A DNA stretch of 64,000 bases from Streptomyces panaciradicis (GCF_023516615.1 NZ_JAMGBF010000083.1:1-64000), one strand, 5' to 3'; numbered from the stretch's first letter, positions 17,155 through 25,528 are shown. Notes: generated from the letters alone by a model not told the origin. Program-made: numbers and translations.

Positions 17155-17531
17155 CGTGCGTCGATCGAACGGCGGCCGGTCCTCCGCGGGGATAAGTCCA
17201 CGACGTCGAGCTGGACGTCGGGCCGGCAGTGGGTGCAGGCCGTGAGGCCCGTGGCGAGGAGGCGGCGGGCCTCGTCGCGGCCGACGGGCCGGCGCCGCGA
17301 GCCGGCCATGTGGCAGTCGCCGGCGTGGACCTGGACGGGCCGGCGGCCGGTGCCGATGCCGAGTTCGACGATCCACTCCGGTGGCCGCGGCCGGGTGCGC
17401 CGGCCGTGTTCGGCCTCGGCCTGCCGCAGTCGCAGCGCCTCGATCTTCGCGTCGATCCTGGCCAGCCACAGGGCGTGCCAGACGCGCAGGGTGTGCAGGC
17501 GGTCCAGGTCGGGCGGCAGGTCATCGAACAC
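17136..17531 (-). CDS. DUF6233-type conserved actinobacterial protein
   Basis: The protein has 131 residues. A helical N-terminus, LPPDLDRLHTLRVWHALWLA, leads to a coiled-coil IEALRLRQAEAEHG and then a compact strand-rich part with EWIVELGIGTGRRPVQVH. His, Cys and Cys residues (GDCHMAG, TACTHCRPD) may bind metal. The layout matches my recollection of DUF6233, a Streptomyces family of unknown role often found with small zinc-ribbon proteins. It is divergent from the polymerase-like gene, with AT-rich promoter DNA (17530-17610) between them. Confidence 0.65.
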   Translation of the reverse strand: MFDDLPPDLDRLHTLRVWHALWLARIDAKIEALRLRQAEAEHGRRTRPRPPEWIVELGIGTGRRPVQVHAGDCHMAGSRRRPVGRDEARRLLATGLTACTHCRPDVQLDVVDLSPRRTGRRSIDARYRPIS

Positions 17532-17620
17532 GTTTTTGATTCTATGCTCATGATCCCCGCCGCGCGCCCTCGCGTGTTCGATTTAATGTTCGATAACGTG
17601 GGGTGCGGGAGGTGAGGGTC

Positions 17621-18619
17621 GTGACGAGGGCTCGTGAGGTGTCGACGGTGATGCATGTGCGCTGCCCGGACGGGCTGGGGGAGGAGGGCTACCGGCAGGT
17701 CCTGGAACAGCTGGCGGAACTCTCACCGGTGGTACGGGCGCTCCCGCCCGGCGCGGCGCTGGTGGAGCTGAAAGGTGCCCTGCGCTACCACGGCGCGGAC
17801 GCGCGCCGCCTGGGGGAAGTACTGCGCGTACGCACCCTCTCCCGCCTCGGCGTCGACATCAGGGTCGGCATCGGCCCCACGATCACCGTCGCCGCCACCG
17901 CCTCCGCCAGGGTTCCCCGCCCCGGCGGCGTCCTCGCCGTCGACCCCGACCAGGTCGCCTCCTGGCTGGGCCCGCTGCCCGTCGAGGCCCTGCACGGCAT
18001 CGGCCCCCGCCAGGCCGACGTACTGCACGACTACGGCATCCACAGCGTGGGCCTGCTCGCCGCCGTCGAGCCCGCCACCGCGCAGCGTCTGCTGGGCGGG
18101 AAGGCCGGCCGCACGGCGTCCGACCGGGCCCGCGGCATCGACCCCCGGCCCGTCGTCCCGCGCGAGCTGCCCACCACGGCGGCCGTGAGCCGCGCCTTCG
18201 ACCGCCATGTCCTGGACGGCGCCGACGTCCGCGCCGCCCTGCTGGAACTGGTGGTGCGCCTCGGCCTGCTGCTGCGCCGCCGCGACCAGGCCGCCCGCGC
18301 CGTGACCCTCACCCTGCGCTTCGCCGGCGGCAGCCGCTGGGAGAAGACCCGCCGCCTCGTGGAGCCGTCCGCCCACGACGACGACCTGCGCGTGCTCGCC
18401 TACCGGCTGATGGACGCCGCCGGTCTGCAGCGCGGACGGCTGACCGGGCTCGCGCTCAAGGGCGAGGACCTCGTCGACGCCGGCGAGGTCGCCCGGCAGA
18501 TCAGCCTCGACGACGCCCGGGAAGCCCGCCTGGTGGCCGAGGAGGTCGTCGACCGGGTGCGGGAGAAGTACGGGCCCGACGTCATCGGCCCGGCCGCGGT
18601 CTTCCGCCACGCCTCCTGA
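17621..18619 (+). CDS. Short Y-family DNA polymerase-like protein lacking catalytic carboxylates
   Basis: The protein has 332 residues. The part resembling DNA polymerase IV runs from the palm (RVGIGPTITVAATASARVPR, like the 'G-x-ASNK-LAK' region) through the helix-hairpin-helix LHGIGPRQADVLHDYGIHS to a little-finger domain VSRAFDRHV...VTLTLRFAGG. The first about 70 residues of Pol IV, with its first catalytic Asp, are absent. The SxDEAYLD motif is replaced by GAALVELKG. A perfect GGAGGTGA site 5 bases before the GTG shows that the short form is the real gene. It resembles ImuB-type non-catalytic polymerases; its role may be scaffolding of mutagenic synthesis. Confidence 0.75.
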   Translation: MTRAREVSTVMHVRCPDGLGEEGYRQVLEQLAELSPVVRALPPGAALVELKGALRYHGADARRLGEVLRVRTLSRLGVDIRVGIGPTITVAATASARVPRPGGVLAVDPDQVASWLGPLPVEALHGIGPRQADVLHDYGIHSVGLLAAVEPATAQRLLGGKAGRTASDRARGIDPRPVVPRELPTTAAVSRAFDRHVLDGADVRAALLELVVRLGLLLRRRDQAARAVTLTLRFAGGSRWEKTRRLVEPSAHDDDLRVLAYRLMDAAGLQRGRLTGLALKGEDLVDAGEVARQISLDDAREARLVAEEVVDRVREKYGPDVIGPAAVFRHAS

Positions 18620-18684
18620 CCGATCCGTCGCGCCGGTGGGGCCACCGCCGGCCCGGTCCGGGCTCGCCGGTTGACCGCCGACCC

Positions 18685-18744
18685 GGGAAACCCCAGCTCA
18701 CAACCGGTTTCCCGGCCGGTCTCGGGACGGGCAACAGGAAACCC
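18685..18744. promoter_or_regulatory. GGTTTCCC motif cluster upstream of the I36 inhibitor gene
   Basis: GGGAAACC (18685-18692), GGTTTCCC (18706-18713) and GGAAACCC (18737-18744) lie 90-150 bases before the inhibitor start. The first two form an inverted pair. A TTGACC -35-like hexamer lies just upstream (18671-18676). The same motif occurs twice upstream of the NlpC/P60 gene. Confidence 0.45.
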
Positions 18745-18833
18745 GTCGACCCCGGCCGTGGCCCGGGACAGGCTGATCCCCGTCAGCTCGAAGCACGGCC
18801 TGCGACGACGCAGGAGACCCATCAGGGGGAAAC

Positions 18834-19208
18834 ATGCGCAAGATGTTCAGTGCCGCCGCCGCGTTCGCGACCGCGGCCACGGTGGTGGTGGCGATGAGCG
18901 GCGCCGCCCACGCCGCGCCCGCCGGCGACGCGTGGGACGGATGCCCGTACGGCGCGGTCTGCGTCTACGGGCAGGGAGTGGAGCCGACCGACAACCCGCA
19001 CCCGACCGACGTGTACTACAGCTACGGCGCCCACAACCTGAGCAACCAGTTCGGCAACCACTGGGTCTACAACAACCAGTACGGCGGCGCGTCCATGAGC
19101 CTGTGCAAGGGCTACAACGGCACGAACTGCGGTACGCCGGTCCCTGAGGGGTACGCCGTCTACGCCGACCTCACACCCGTCAACTCCATCACCCTCAACC
19201 GCCCGTAG
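18834..19208 (+). CDS. Secreted peptidase-inhibitor-like protein (family I36 type)
   Basis: The protein has 124 residues. A Sec signal peptide has basic MRK, a hydrophobic Ala/Val core and cleavage after AHA (about residue 27). The mature part has GCPYGAVCVYG, typical of the I36 (SMI-like) inhibitor and related gamma-crystallin-like domains, and a second Cys pair SLCKGYNGTNCG, so two disulfides are likely. It probably acts outside the cell on proteases or cell-wall material. The start follows AGGGGGAAAC. It is followed by a strong terminator, so it is a single-gene unit. Confidence 0.75.
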   Translation: MRKMFSAAAAFATAATVVVAMSGAAHAAPAGDAWDGCPYGAVCVYGQGVEPTDNPHPTDVYYSYGAHNLSNQFGNHWVYNNQYGGASMSLCKGYNGTNCGTPVPEGYAVYADLTPVNSITLNRP

Positions 19209-19240
19209 CGCATCCAGCGCCCTTCGCCACGGGGGAGCGA

Positions 19241-19286
19241 CCGCCGGGACCGGCCCCACACCGGTCCCGGCGGTCCCGTTTTTTCG
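19241..19286 (+). terminator. Strong intrinsic terminator after the I36 gene
   Basis: A perfect 13-bp stem, CCGCCGGGACCGG (19241-19253) with CCGGTCCCGGCGG (19261-19273), has a 7-base loop and is followed by TCCCGTTTTTTCG. This is an intrinsic terminator and separates the inhibitor gene from the STAND gene. Confidence 0.9.
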
Positions 19287-19304
19287 CCACTCCGGGTGAA
19301 AGGC

Positions 19305-19335
19305 TTGGTTCCGTGTCCGACCCCCGCAGTAGCCT
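19305..19335 (+). promoter_or_regulatory. Possible promoter of the STAND-WD40 gene
   Basis: TTGGTT (19305-19310) and TAGCCT (19330-19335) are spaced 19 bases apart, 39 bases before the ATG at 19374. The fit to consensus is moderate. It lies just after the terminator, where a new promoter is required. Confidence 0.4.
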
Positions 19336-19373
19336 GGGCATCCGCCGTCTCACGATCCGGGCAGGCCAGTGCC

Positions 19374-22300
19374 ATGGGGGACGTCTTGGGGGACCAGGAA
19401 CACGTACACGCGGGCGTCGACCGGACCGACCAGCCGGAGAACCCCGCACAGGCCACTCAGTCATTTCCCGCGCAGCTGAGACGGCTGCGCCGGGAGCGCG
19501 GTCTGTCGCTGGCGGACCTCGCGCGCCAGACCCACTACAGCAAGGGCTATCTCAGCAAGATCGAGACCGGCGTCAAGCGGGCGACCCTCGACGTCGCCCG
19601 CCAGTGCGACCACATCCTGCGCGCCGACGGCGAGTTGCTCCGGCTGGTGCGGGAGAGCGCCCCGGTGGAGCGCGGCGGCGGGCCGGCCGCCGACACCGGT
19701 GCGGCCGCCTGCCCGTACCGCGGCCTGGCGGCGTTCACCCCGCAGGACGCGGCCTGGTTCTTCGGCCGGGAGCAGGCCACGGCCGCGCTCGTCGAACGGG
19801 TCTTCCAACGCGTCGGCAACGGGCCGCTGTTGCTCGTCGCCCCGTCCGGCGCCGGCAAGTCCTCCCTGCTGAACGCCGGTCTCGTCCCGGCACTGCGGCG
19901 CCCCGGCGGCTTCCCCATGCCCGGCGCCGACCGCTGGCCCGTCATCGCCCTCACCCCCACCGCCCACCCGCTCGACGAACTCCTCGAACGGGCCACGAAG
20001 GTCCTCGGCAGCGATCTCGACCTCACCGCGGCACGGGTTGCCGACCACCCCGAGGCCCTTCTGGAAGCCGTCCGCGCCCGCTCCCACGACCCCGCGCCCG
20101 ACCCTGACGGCCGCCGACCGCCACCGGTGCGACCCGTGCTGCTCGTCGACCAGTTCGAGGAACTGTTCACCCTCTGCTCCGACGAGGACGAGAGACGGAC
20201 CTTCGTCCGGGTCCTGCGCGCGGTGTCCACCTGCCCCGACCCGGCCGTCGTCGTGCTCGGCGTCCGCGCCGACTTCTCCGGGCACTGCCTCGAACTCCCC
20301 GAACTGGCACCACTGTTCACCGACGGACTGTTCGTACTGCTCCCCATGACCGTCGCGGAACTGCGCCAGTCCATCACCCGCCCCGCCGAACTCGCCGGGA
20401 TCACCCTGGAACCCGGCCTCGTCTCCCTGCTCCTGCGTGACGCGGGCCTGCGCGACGAACCGGCCGGCGCGAGCGGCGCCGCCGCCCCCCAAGGCGCCCC
20501 GTCCGGTGCGCTGCCCCTCATCTCGCACACCCTTCTCGCCACCTGGCAGCAGCGCGAGGACACCACCCTCACCGTGGCCGGCTACGAACGCACCGGCGGC
20601 ATCCAGGGCGCCGTCGCCCGCACCGCCGAGACCGTGTTCGCCCGTCTGTACCCGGCCGAGCAGAAGTCCCTCCGGCGCATCCTGTCCCGCCTGGTCCACG
20701 TGTCCGACGACGGGACCGTCGCGACCCGGCGCCGCACCGGCCGCAACGCCCTCATGGAACAACTCGGCGACGCGGACGCCGCCGCGGCCGCCCTCGACGC
20801 CTTCGTCCGGGCCCGGCTGATCACCGTGGACCGGGACACCGTCGAGATCACCCACGAGGCCCTGCTGCACGCCTGGCCCCGGCTGCGCGACTGGATCCAC
20901 GCCGACCGGGCCGGTCTGCTCGTCCACCAGCAACTCGCCCACGCCGCCGCCGAATGGGAGCGTGAGCACCGCGACCCGTCCGCCCTGTACCGCGGCACCC
21001 GCCTCGACACCGTCCGCTCCTGGGCGGACGAACTCGACACCCGCAGCCGTCTCGGCCCGGGCGAAGAGGCCTTCCTTCTCGCCAGCCAGGCCGAGGAGGA
21101 CACCCGCAGGCTGCTGGCCAGGCGTCAGACACGCCTGAAACAAGCCCTGTCGGTCGTCCTGGCCGTCCTGCTCGGGCTCGCCGTGACCGCGGGCGGCCTC
21201 GCCTACCAGCAGCGCTCCGCCGCCCTCGACCAGGAACGCGTCGCCCGCTCCCAGGCACTCGCCGTGCAGTCGACCTCCCTGGCCGGCGGCCAGCCCGAGG
21301 CGTCCATGCTGCTCGCCGAGGAGGCCTACCGCGCCGACCGCACCCCCGAGGCGCGCGGCGCGCTGCTGAGCACCCAGGCCCAGGCGTTCTCCGCCCGCCT
21401 CGTCGGCCACGACGGGCCCGTCAACGCGCTCGCCTTCGCCCCGGACGGCCAACTGCTCGCCGCAGCCGGGGCGTACGGCACCGTGCAACTGCGCCGTACC
21501 GCCGCCGACCACCGGACCGTCGCCACCTTCACCGTCCCCGGACGGGTCCGCTCCGTCGCCTTCAGCCCCGACGGGCGCACGCTCGCGGCGACGTCGACGG
21601 ACGGGCCGGTACGGATCTGGGACACCGCCCGCCACCGGCTGCGGACCCTGCTGCCCGCGGCCAGCGGCGGAGCCCGGTCGCTCGCCTTCGACCCCCGCGG
21701 CCGTACCCTCGCCGTCGCCGCCCGCGACGGATCGGTGCAGCTGTGGGACACCGGCGGCGACCACCCCACCGCCAGACGGCTCGTCGGCCACACCGGACGG
21801 GTCGACTCGCTCGCCTACTCCCCGGACGGGCGGACGCTGGCCTCGGGCGGCTCCGACGGGACCGTACGGCTCTGGGACACCGACCGGGCCCGCCCCCTGG
21901 CCGTCCTCAAGGGACATACCGACGAAGTGCTCGGGGTGGCGTTCGCCCCGGACGGGCGGAGCGTGGCCTCCGGAGGCGGTGACCGGACCGTGCGGCTGTG
22001 GGACGTGGCCACGCACCGGGCCACGGCGACGCTCACCGGACACAGCGACGACGTCAACGCGGTCGCCTACACACCGGACGGCACCACGGTCGTCAGTGCG
22101 GGCGGCGACGGCACCACCCGCCTGTGGGACGTGCGCACCGGCCGCCCGGCCGCGATCCTCGCCGGGCACACCGACTACGTGATGTCCGTCGCCGTGAACT
22201 CCACCGGGACGACGCTCGCCACCGGGGGGTTCGACCAGTCCGTGGTGCTGTGGGACCTGCGCGGCCCGGTGCTGACGGCGCGACCGTTCACCGAGGTCTC

Positions 22301-23378
22301 GCAGGCCGCGTACAGCCCCGACGGAAGACTCCTGGCCACCGCCGACGCGGACCACACCGTACGGCTGTGGGACGTCGCCCGGCACCGGATCGTGAAGACC
22401 TTCACGGGCCACCGCGAGAGCGTGTTCTCGGTGGCGTTCGCGCCGGACGGCCGCACCCTGGCGTCCGCGGGCGCGGACGGCACGGTCCGGCTGTGGGACA
22501 TCCCGGCGCACCGCGCGCTCGCCACCCTCACCGGCCACACCGGGAACGTCTTCTCGGTGGCCTTCGCGCCGGACGGCCGCACCCTGGCGTCCGCGGGCTC
22601 GGACGGCACGGTCCGGCTGTGGGACATCCCCGCGCACCGCGCGCTCGCCACCCTCACCGGCCACACCGGGAACGTCTTCTCGGTGGCCTTCGCGCCGGAC
22701 GGCCGCACCCTCGCGTCCGCGGGCGCCGACCGCACGGTCCGCCTGTGGGACGCCGGGACCCACCGTCAACTCGCCGTGCTGCACGGGCACACGGACTTCG
22801 CCAACGATGTCGCGTTCAGCCCCGACGGCCGCACTCTGGCCAGCGCGGGGGACGATCTGACGGTACGGCTGTGGGACACGGCCGGCCACCGTCTGCTCGC
22901 CACCCTCACCGGCCACACCGGCGCCGTCCGGGGCGTCGCCTTCAGCCCCGACGGAACGACCCTCGCGAGCAGCGGCAACGACGGCACGGTCCGCCTGTGG
23001 GACGTCCGCCACCGCCGTCTCGAGGTCTCCCTGACCGGTCACGCCGGCTCGGTCCGCGGCATCGCGTTCTCACCGGACGGCCGACTCCTCGCAAGCAGCG
23101 GCAGCGACCGTACGGTTCGGCTCTGGGACGTGCCCGGACGGCGCCCCTGGGCCACGCTCACCGGGCACACGAACGCGGTGTGGGGCGTCGCGTTCGCCCC
23201 GGACGGGCGGACGGTGGCCAGCGGCAGCACCGACGGGACCGTACGGCTGTGGGACCTGGACCTCGGCGCCCGGCTCGCGCGGATCTGCCGGCTGCGCCTG
23301 GCGATCGGACCGGAGGAACGCAGGGCGCTGATGCCGGGACTGCCCGTCCCCCTCGACCCGGCGTGCGCGCGACCCTGA
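19374..23378 (+). CDS. HTH - STAND NTPase - membrane helix - WD40 protein
   Basis: The protein has 1334 residues. In order: XRE-type helix-turn-helix (about 30-95, LSLADLARQTHYSKGYLSKI); the nSTAND1 entry CPYRGLAAFTPQDAAWFFGR (about 112); a P-loop VAPSGAGKSSLL (about 155); a Walker B LLVDQFEELF (about 256); a helical arm; one membrane helix at about 590-612; then about 15 WD40 repeats (about 670-1310), enough for two seven-bladed propellers. STAND proteins are signal-triggered ATPases that oligomerise when the sensor (here WD40) binds a ligand. Three adjacent blades are nearly identical at DNA level. ATG 19374 is chosen; a TTG at 19386 with GGGGGA upstream is possible. It lies between two secreted-protein genes. 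Confidence 0.85.
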   Translation: MGDVLGDQEHVHAGVDRTDQPENPAQATQSFPAQLRRLRRERGLSLADLARQTHYSKGYLSKIETGVKRATLDVARQCDHILRADGELLRLVRESAPVERGGGPAADTGAAACPYRGLAAFTPQDAAWFFGREQATAALVERVFQRVGNGPLLLVAPSGAGKSSLLNAGLVPALRRPGGFPMPGADRWPVIALTPTAHPLDELLERATKVLGSDLDLTAARVADHPEALLEAVRARSHDPAPDPDGRRPPPVRPVLLVDQFEELFTLCSDEDERRTFVRVLRAVSTCPDPAVVVLGVRADFSGHCLELPELAPLFTDGLFVLLPMTVAELRQSITRPAELAGITLEPGLVSLLLRDAGLRDEPAGASGAAAPQGAPSGALPLISHTLLATWQQREDTTLTVAGYERTGGIQGAVARTAETVFARLYPAEQKSLRRILSRLVHVSDDGTVATRRRTGRNALMEQLGDADAAAAALDAFVRARLITVDRDTVEITHEALLHAWPRLRDWIHADRAGLLVHQQLAHAAAEWEREHRDPSALYRGTRLDTVRSWADELDTRSRLGPGEEAFLLASQAEEDTRRLLARRQTRLKQALSVVLAVLLGLAVTAGGLAYQQRSAALDQERVARSQALAVQSTSLAGGQPEASMLLAEEAYRADRTPEARGALLSTQAQAFSARLVGHDGPVNALAFAPDGQLLAAAGAYGTVQLRRTAADHRTVATFTVPGRVRSVAFSPDGRTLAATSTDGPVRIWDTARHRLRTLLPAASGGARSLAFDPRGRTLAVAARDGSVQLWDTGGDHPTARRLVGHTGRVDSLAYSPDGRTLASGGSDGTVRLWDTDRARPLAVLKGHTDEVLGVAFAPDGRSVASGGGDRTVRLWDVATHRATATLTGHSDDVNAVAYTPDGTTVVSAGGDGTTRLWDVRTGRPAAILAGHTDYVMSVAVNSTGTTLATGGFDQSVVLWDLRGPVLTARPFTEVSQAAYSPDGRLLATADADHTVRLWDVARHRIVKTFTGHRESVFSVAFAPDGRTLASAGADGTVRLWDIPAHRALATLTGHTGNVFSVAFAPDGRTLASAGSDGTVRLWDIPAHRALATLTGHTGNVFSVAFAPDGRTLASAGADRTVRLWDAGTHRQLAVLHGHTDFANDVAFSPDGRTLASAGDDLTVRLWDTAGHRLLATLTGHTGAVRGVAFSPDGTTLASSGNDGTVRLWDVRHRRLEVSLTGHAGSVRGIAFSPDGRLLASSGSDRTVRLWDVPGRRPWATLTGHTNAVWGVAFAPDGRTVASGSTDGTVRLWDLDLGARLARICRLRLAIGPEERRALMPGLPVPLDPACARP
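22422..22799 (+). repeat. Three 126-bp WD40 blade repeats, nearly identical
   Basis: Units start at 22422, 22548 and 22674, exactly 126 bp (42 codons) apart. By eye the first two differ at about four positions; the third matches over its first half and then diverges. Such high DNA identity inside a protein repeat points to recent tandem duplication or gene conversion. Confidence 0.85.
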
Positions 23379-23410
23379 TCGCGGCGGGGCCGGACTCCGC
23401 TGGTCGCAGG

Positions 23411-23430
23411 GGGTTTCCCAAAGGTTTCCC
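23411..23430. promoter_or_regulatory. Double GGTTTCCC motif upstream of the NlpC/P60 gene
   Basis: GGGTTTCCC (23411-23419) and GGTTTCCC (23423-23430) form a direct repeat with an 11-base period, about one helical turn, 105 bases before the NlpC/P60 start. The same octamer lies upstream of the I36 inhibitor gene, suggesting common control. Confidence 0.45.
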
Positions 23431-23534
23431 GTTGCCTCTCGGGGTGGGGTGACGCCGGGTCCTCGACCGGCCGGTGCCCGGTGGGCAGGCTGAGGCACGA
23501 CCATTCACGCATCACGGAAAACGGGGGTCCCGGC

Positions 23535-24386
23535 ATGCTCCGGCGGACCGGAATCATCGGCACACTCATCGGGTTACTGACTCTTCTCCTCTGGGCGCCC
23601 GCGGCAGTCGCCGCGCCCGCAGCCCCGGCGGCGAGCGGCTGCGGCGTCCTCGCCTCCGGCGGCTCCGCGGCCGCCGAGCGCGCCATCGCCGCCGCCTGCG
23701 CCCAGGTCGACGCGGGCACCTGGTACACCTGGGGCGGCGGCCACGGCGCCCAGCCCGGCGCCACCTACGGCCAGGTCGACCCCACCGACCCGGCCAGCGC
23801 ACACGACCCCGAGCGGCTCGGCTTCGACTGCTCGGGCCTGGTCCGCTACGCCTACGCGCAGGCCGCCGGCTCCGACATCCTCAACGGCGACGCCGGCCAG
23901 CAGTACTACACGGTGCGCGCCGCCGCTCGCTTCACCGCCGACCAGGGCACCGCACCGTTGCTCCCCGGTGATCTGCTGGCCTACGGGACGTCGGCGGACC
24001 TGCACCACATCGCGATCTACCTCGGCGCGGGCAAGATGGTCGAGGCGAAGCAGTCCGGCACGCATCTGATGGTCAGCGACGTCCGCCTGGGCGGCGACTA
24101 CTTCGGTGCCGTCCGCGTCGACACCGGCGCGGTCACCGGGCACGTCTTCAAGACCTGGGGCACCGGCGTCTGGACGAAGAAGGCGCCCTCCGTCGGCGCC
24201 GGCCGCGTCTACGCCTTCCCCGGCCCCACCACCATCCGCGTGGAGTGCCAGAAGCACGCGGAGGTCGTCACCTCCGACGGCTACACCAACGACGCCTGGG
24301 CCTACCTGCCCGACTACAAGGCATGGATGACGAACATCTACATCCAGGGCCCGGCCTGGCTGGACGGCGTGCCCACCTGCGCCTGA
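23535..24386 (+). CDS. Secreted NlpC/P60 peptidoglycan hydrolase
   Basis: The protein has 283 residues. A signal peptide ends near AVAAPAAPAA (about residue 27-32). The NlpC/P60 core has the catalytic Cys in RLGFDCSGLVRYAY and the catalytic His in DLHHIAIYLGAGKMVEAKQ. After residue about 200 a C-terminal extension with TTIRVECQKHAEVV resembles an SH3-like wall-binding part. The enzyme should cleave D-Glu-diaminopimelate-type stem-peptide bonds outside the cell. The ATG at 23535 follows GGGGGTCCCGGC. It is downstream of the STAND gene but separated by about 150 bases with its own motif pair, so it is probably transcribed separately. Confidence 0.85.
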   Translation: MLRRTGIIGTLIGLLTLLLWAPAAVAAPAAPAASGCGVLASGGSAAAERAIAAACAQVDAGTWYTWGGGHGAQPGATYGQVDPTDPASAHDPERLGFDCSGLVRYAYAQAAGSDILNGDAGQQYYTVRAAARFTADQGTAPLLPGDLLAYGTSADLHHIAIYLGAGKMVEAKQSGTHLMVSDVRLGGDYFGAVRVDTGAVTGHVFKTWGTGVWTKKAPSVGAGRVYAFPGPTTIRVECQKHAEVVTSDGYTNDAWAYLPDYKAWMTNIYIQGPAWLDGVPTCA

Positions 24387-24488
24387 ACCGACCTCGGCCC
24401 CACCGCGCAGGGCTCCTCCCGCACGTCGCATCCGTCGGCGCGTGGGAGGAGCCCGCCCTCATGAGGGCTGAGGTGCGATCCTGCCTCG

Positions 24489-24826
24489 ATGAACGACTTC
24501 GGCGACGCGCACCTGCGCAGGTGGACCCTGCACATCACGGCCCTCCTCGCGGCGGACGCTCAGGACCAGCTCGCCTGGCTGGGGAAACGGGAGTGGGACA
24601 CGGGATCCGTGGTCTACTAGAAAATCAGCGCCATCTCCAAGCCCTCGGCCGCTGCCTCGCCGAGATCGACACCGCCCGGCGCGCCGGCCTCTGGAACGAC
24701 GCCCTGACCACCGACCCCGCGTGGTCCGACATACGCACGCACGCCCGCCGGTTCCTCCTCACGACGCTGGGCGACTGGCACCAGCCACTGCCACGCCATT
24801 TCCCCTCACACACGGTGCACCGCTGA
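24489..24826 (+). pseudogene. Frameshifted small hypothetical gene
   Basis: Two coding-like pieces lie in different frames. The first starts at 24489 (MNDFGDAHLRRWTLHITALL) and stops at 24618-24620. The second, joined near 24615, reads ENQRHLQALGRCLAEIDTA and ends at 24826. Joined, they give a plausible helical protein of about 112 residues. I do not recognise the family. Either an indel has broken the gene or the sequence has an error near 24600-24620. The rest of the 24387-24871 gap shows nothing else. Confidence 0.35.
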
Positions 24827-24871
24827 CCGCCCGGGTGCGGCGGCCGCCGAGGCGACATCGCCAGTGGGGGA

Positions 24872-25528
24872 TCAACGGGCGTCGGCTGCAAGGAAGGTGG
24901 AGACTCGCAGGGGCGCTTCGGTGCGGGCGATGACGTCCTCCACCGTGACGCCCGGAGCGGTCTCGGCCAGGCTCAGGCCGCCGGGGGTGACGTCTAGGAC
25001 GGCGAGGTCGGTGATGACCCGGTGGACGCACCGTTCTCCGGTGAGCGGGAGGGTGCACTCCTGGAGGATCTTGGGGCTGCCGTCCTTGGCGGTGTGGTCC
25101 ATGAGGACGATGACGCGGCGCGCGCCGTGGACGAGGTCCATGGCGCCGCCCATGCCCTTGACCGTCTTGCCGGGGATCATCCAGTTGGCGAGGTCGCCGC
25201 CGGCCGAGACCTGCATGGCGCCCAGCACGGCGGTGTCGATGTGGCCGCCGCGGATCATGGCGAAGGACAGGGCGGAGTCGAAGAAGGCGGCGCCGGGCCG
25301 CACGGTGACGGTCTCCTTGCCCGCGTTGATGAGGTCGGGGTCGACCTCGTCCTCGGTGGGGTAGGGGCCGGTGCCGAGGATGCCGTTCTCGGAGTGCAGG
25401 GTGACGTGCACGCCGGGCGGCAGGTGGCCGGGGATCAGGGTGGGCAGGCCGATGCCGAGATTGACGTAGGAGCCGTCGGTGAGTTCGGCGGCGGCGCGGG
25501 CGGCCATCTGGTCGCGGGGCCAGGCCAT
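24872..25528 (-). CDS. 3-oxoacid CoA-transferase, subunit B
   Basis: The protein has 218 residues. The catalytic glutamate motif appears in HVTLHSENGILGTGPYP (SENG, about residue 47), which forms the glutamyl-CoA thioester in class I CoA-transferases. GGHIDTAVLGAMQVSAGGDL is also typical of subunit B (PcaJ/ScoB). With subunit A it moves CoA from succinyl-CoA to acetoacetate or 3-oxoadipate. Its ATG shares one base with the stop of subunit A (TGATG), ensuring equal synthesis. It is the last gene of the catabolic operon and feeds products into central metabolism. Confidence 0.9.
   Translation of the reverse strand: MAWPRDQMAARAAAELTDGSYVNLGIGLPTLIPGHLPPGVHVTLHSENGILGTGPYPTEDEVDPDLINAGKETVTVRPGAAFFDSALSFAMIRGGHIDTAVLGAMQVSAGGDLANWMIPGKTVKGMGGAMDLVHGARRVIVLMDHTAKDGSPKILQECTLPLTGERCVHRVITDLAVLDVTPGGLSLAETAPGVTVEDVIARTEAPLRVSTFLAADAR

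Noticed and set aside
19461..23042. 1193-codon minus-strand frame opposite the STAND-WD40 gene
   Set aside because: It mirrors the plus-strand repeats, is Gly/Val/Glu-rich and has no domain; it is an antisense shadow.
21800..23280. Regularly spaced repeats that could suggest a CRISPR or tandem array
   Set aside because: The period is 42 codons in frame and every unit encodes a WD40 blade; there are no spacers.
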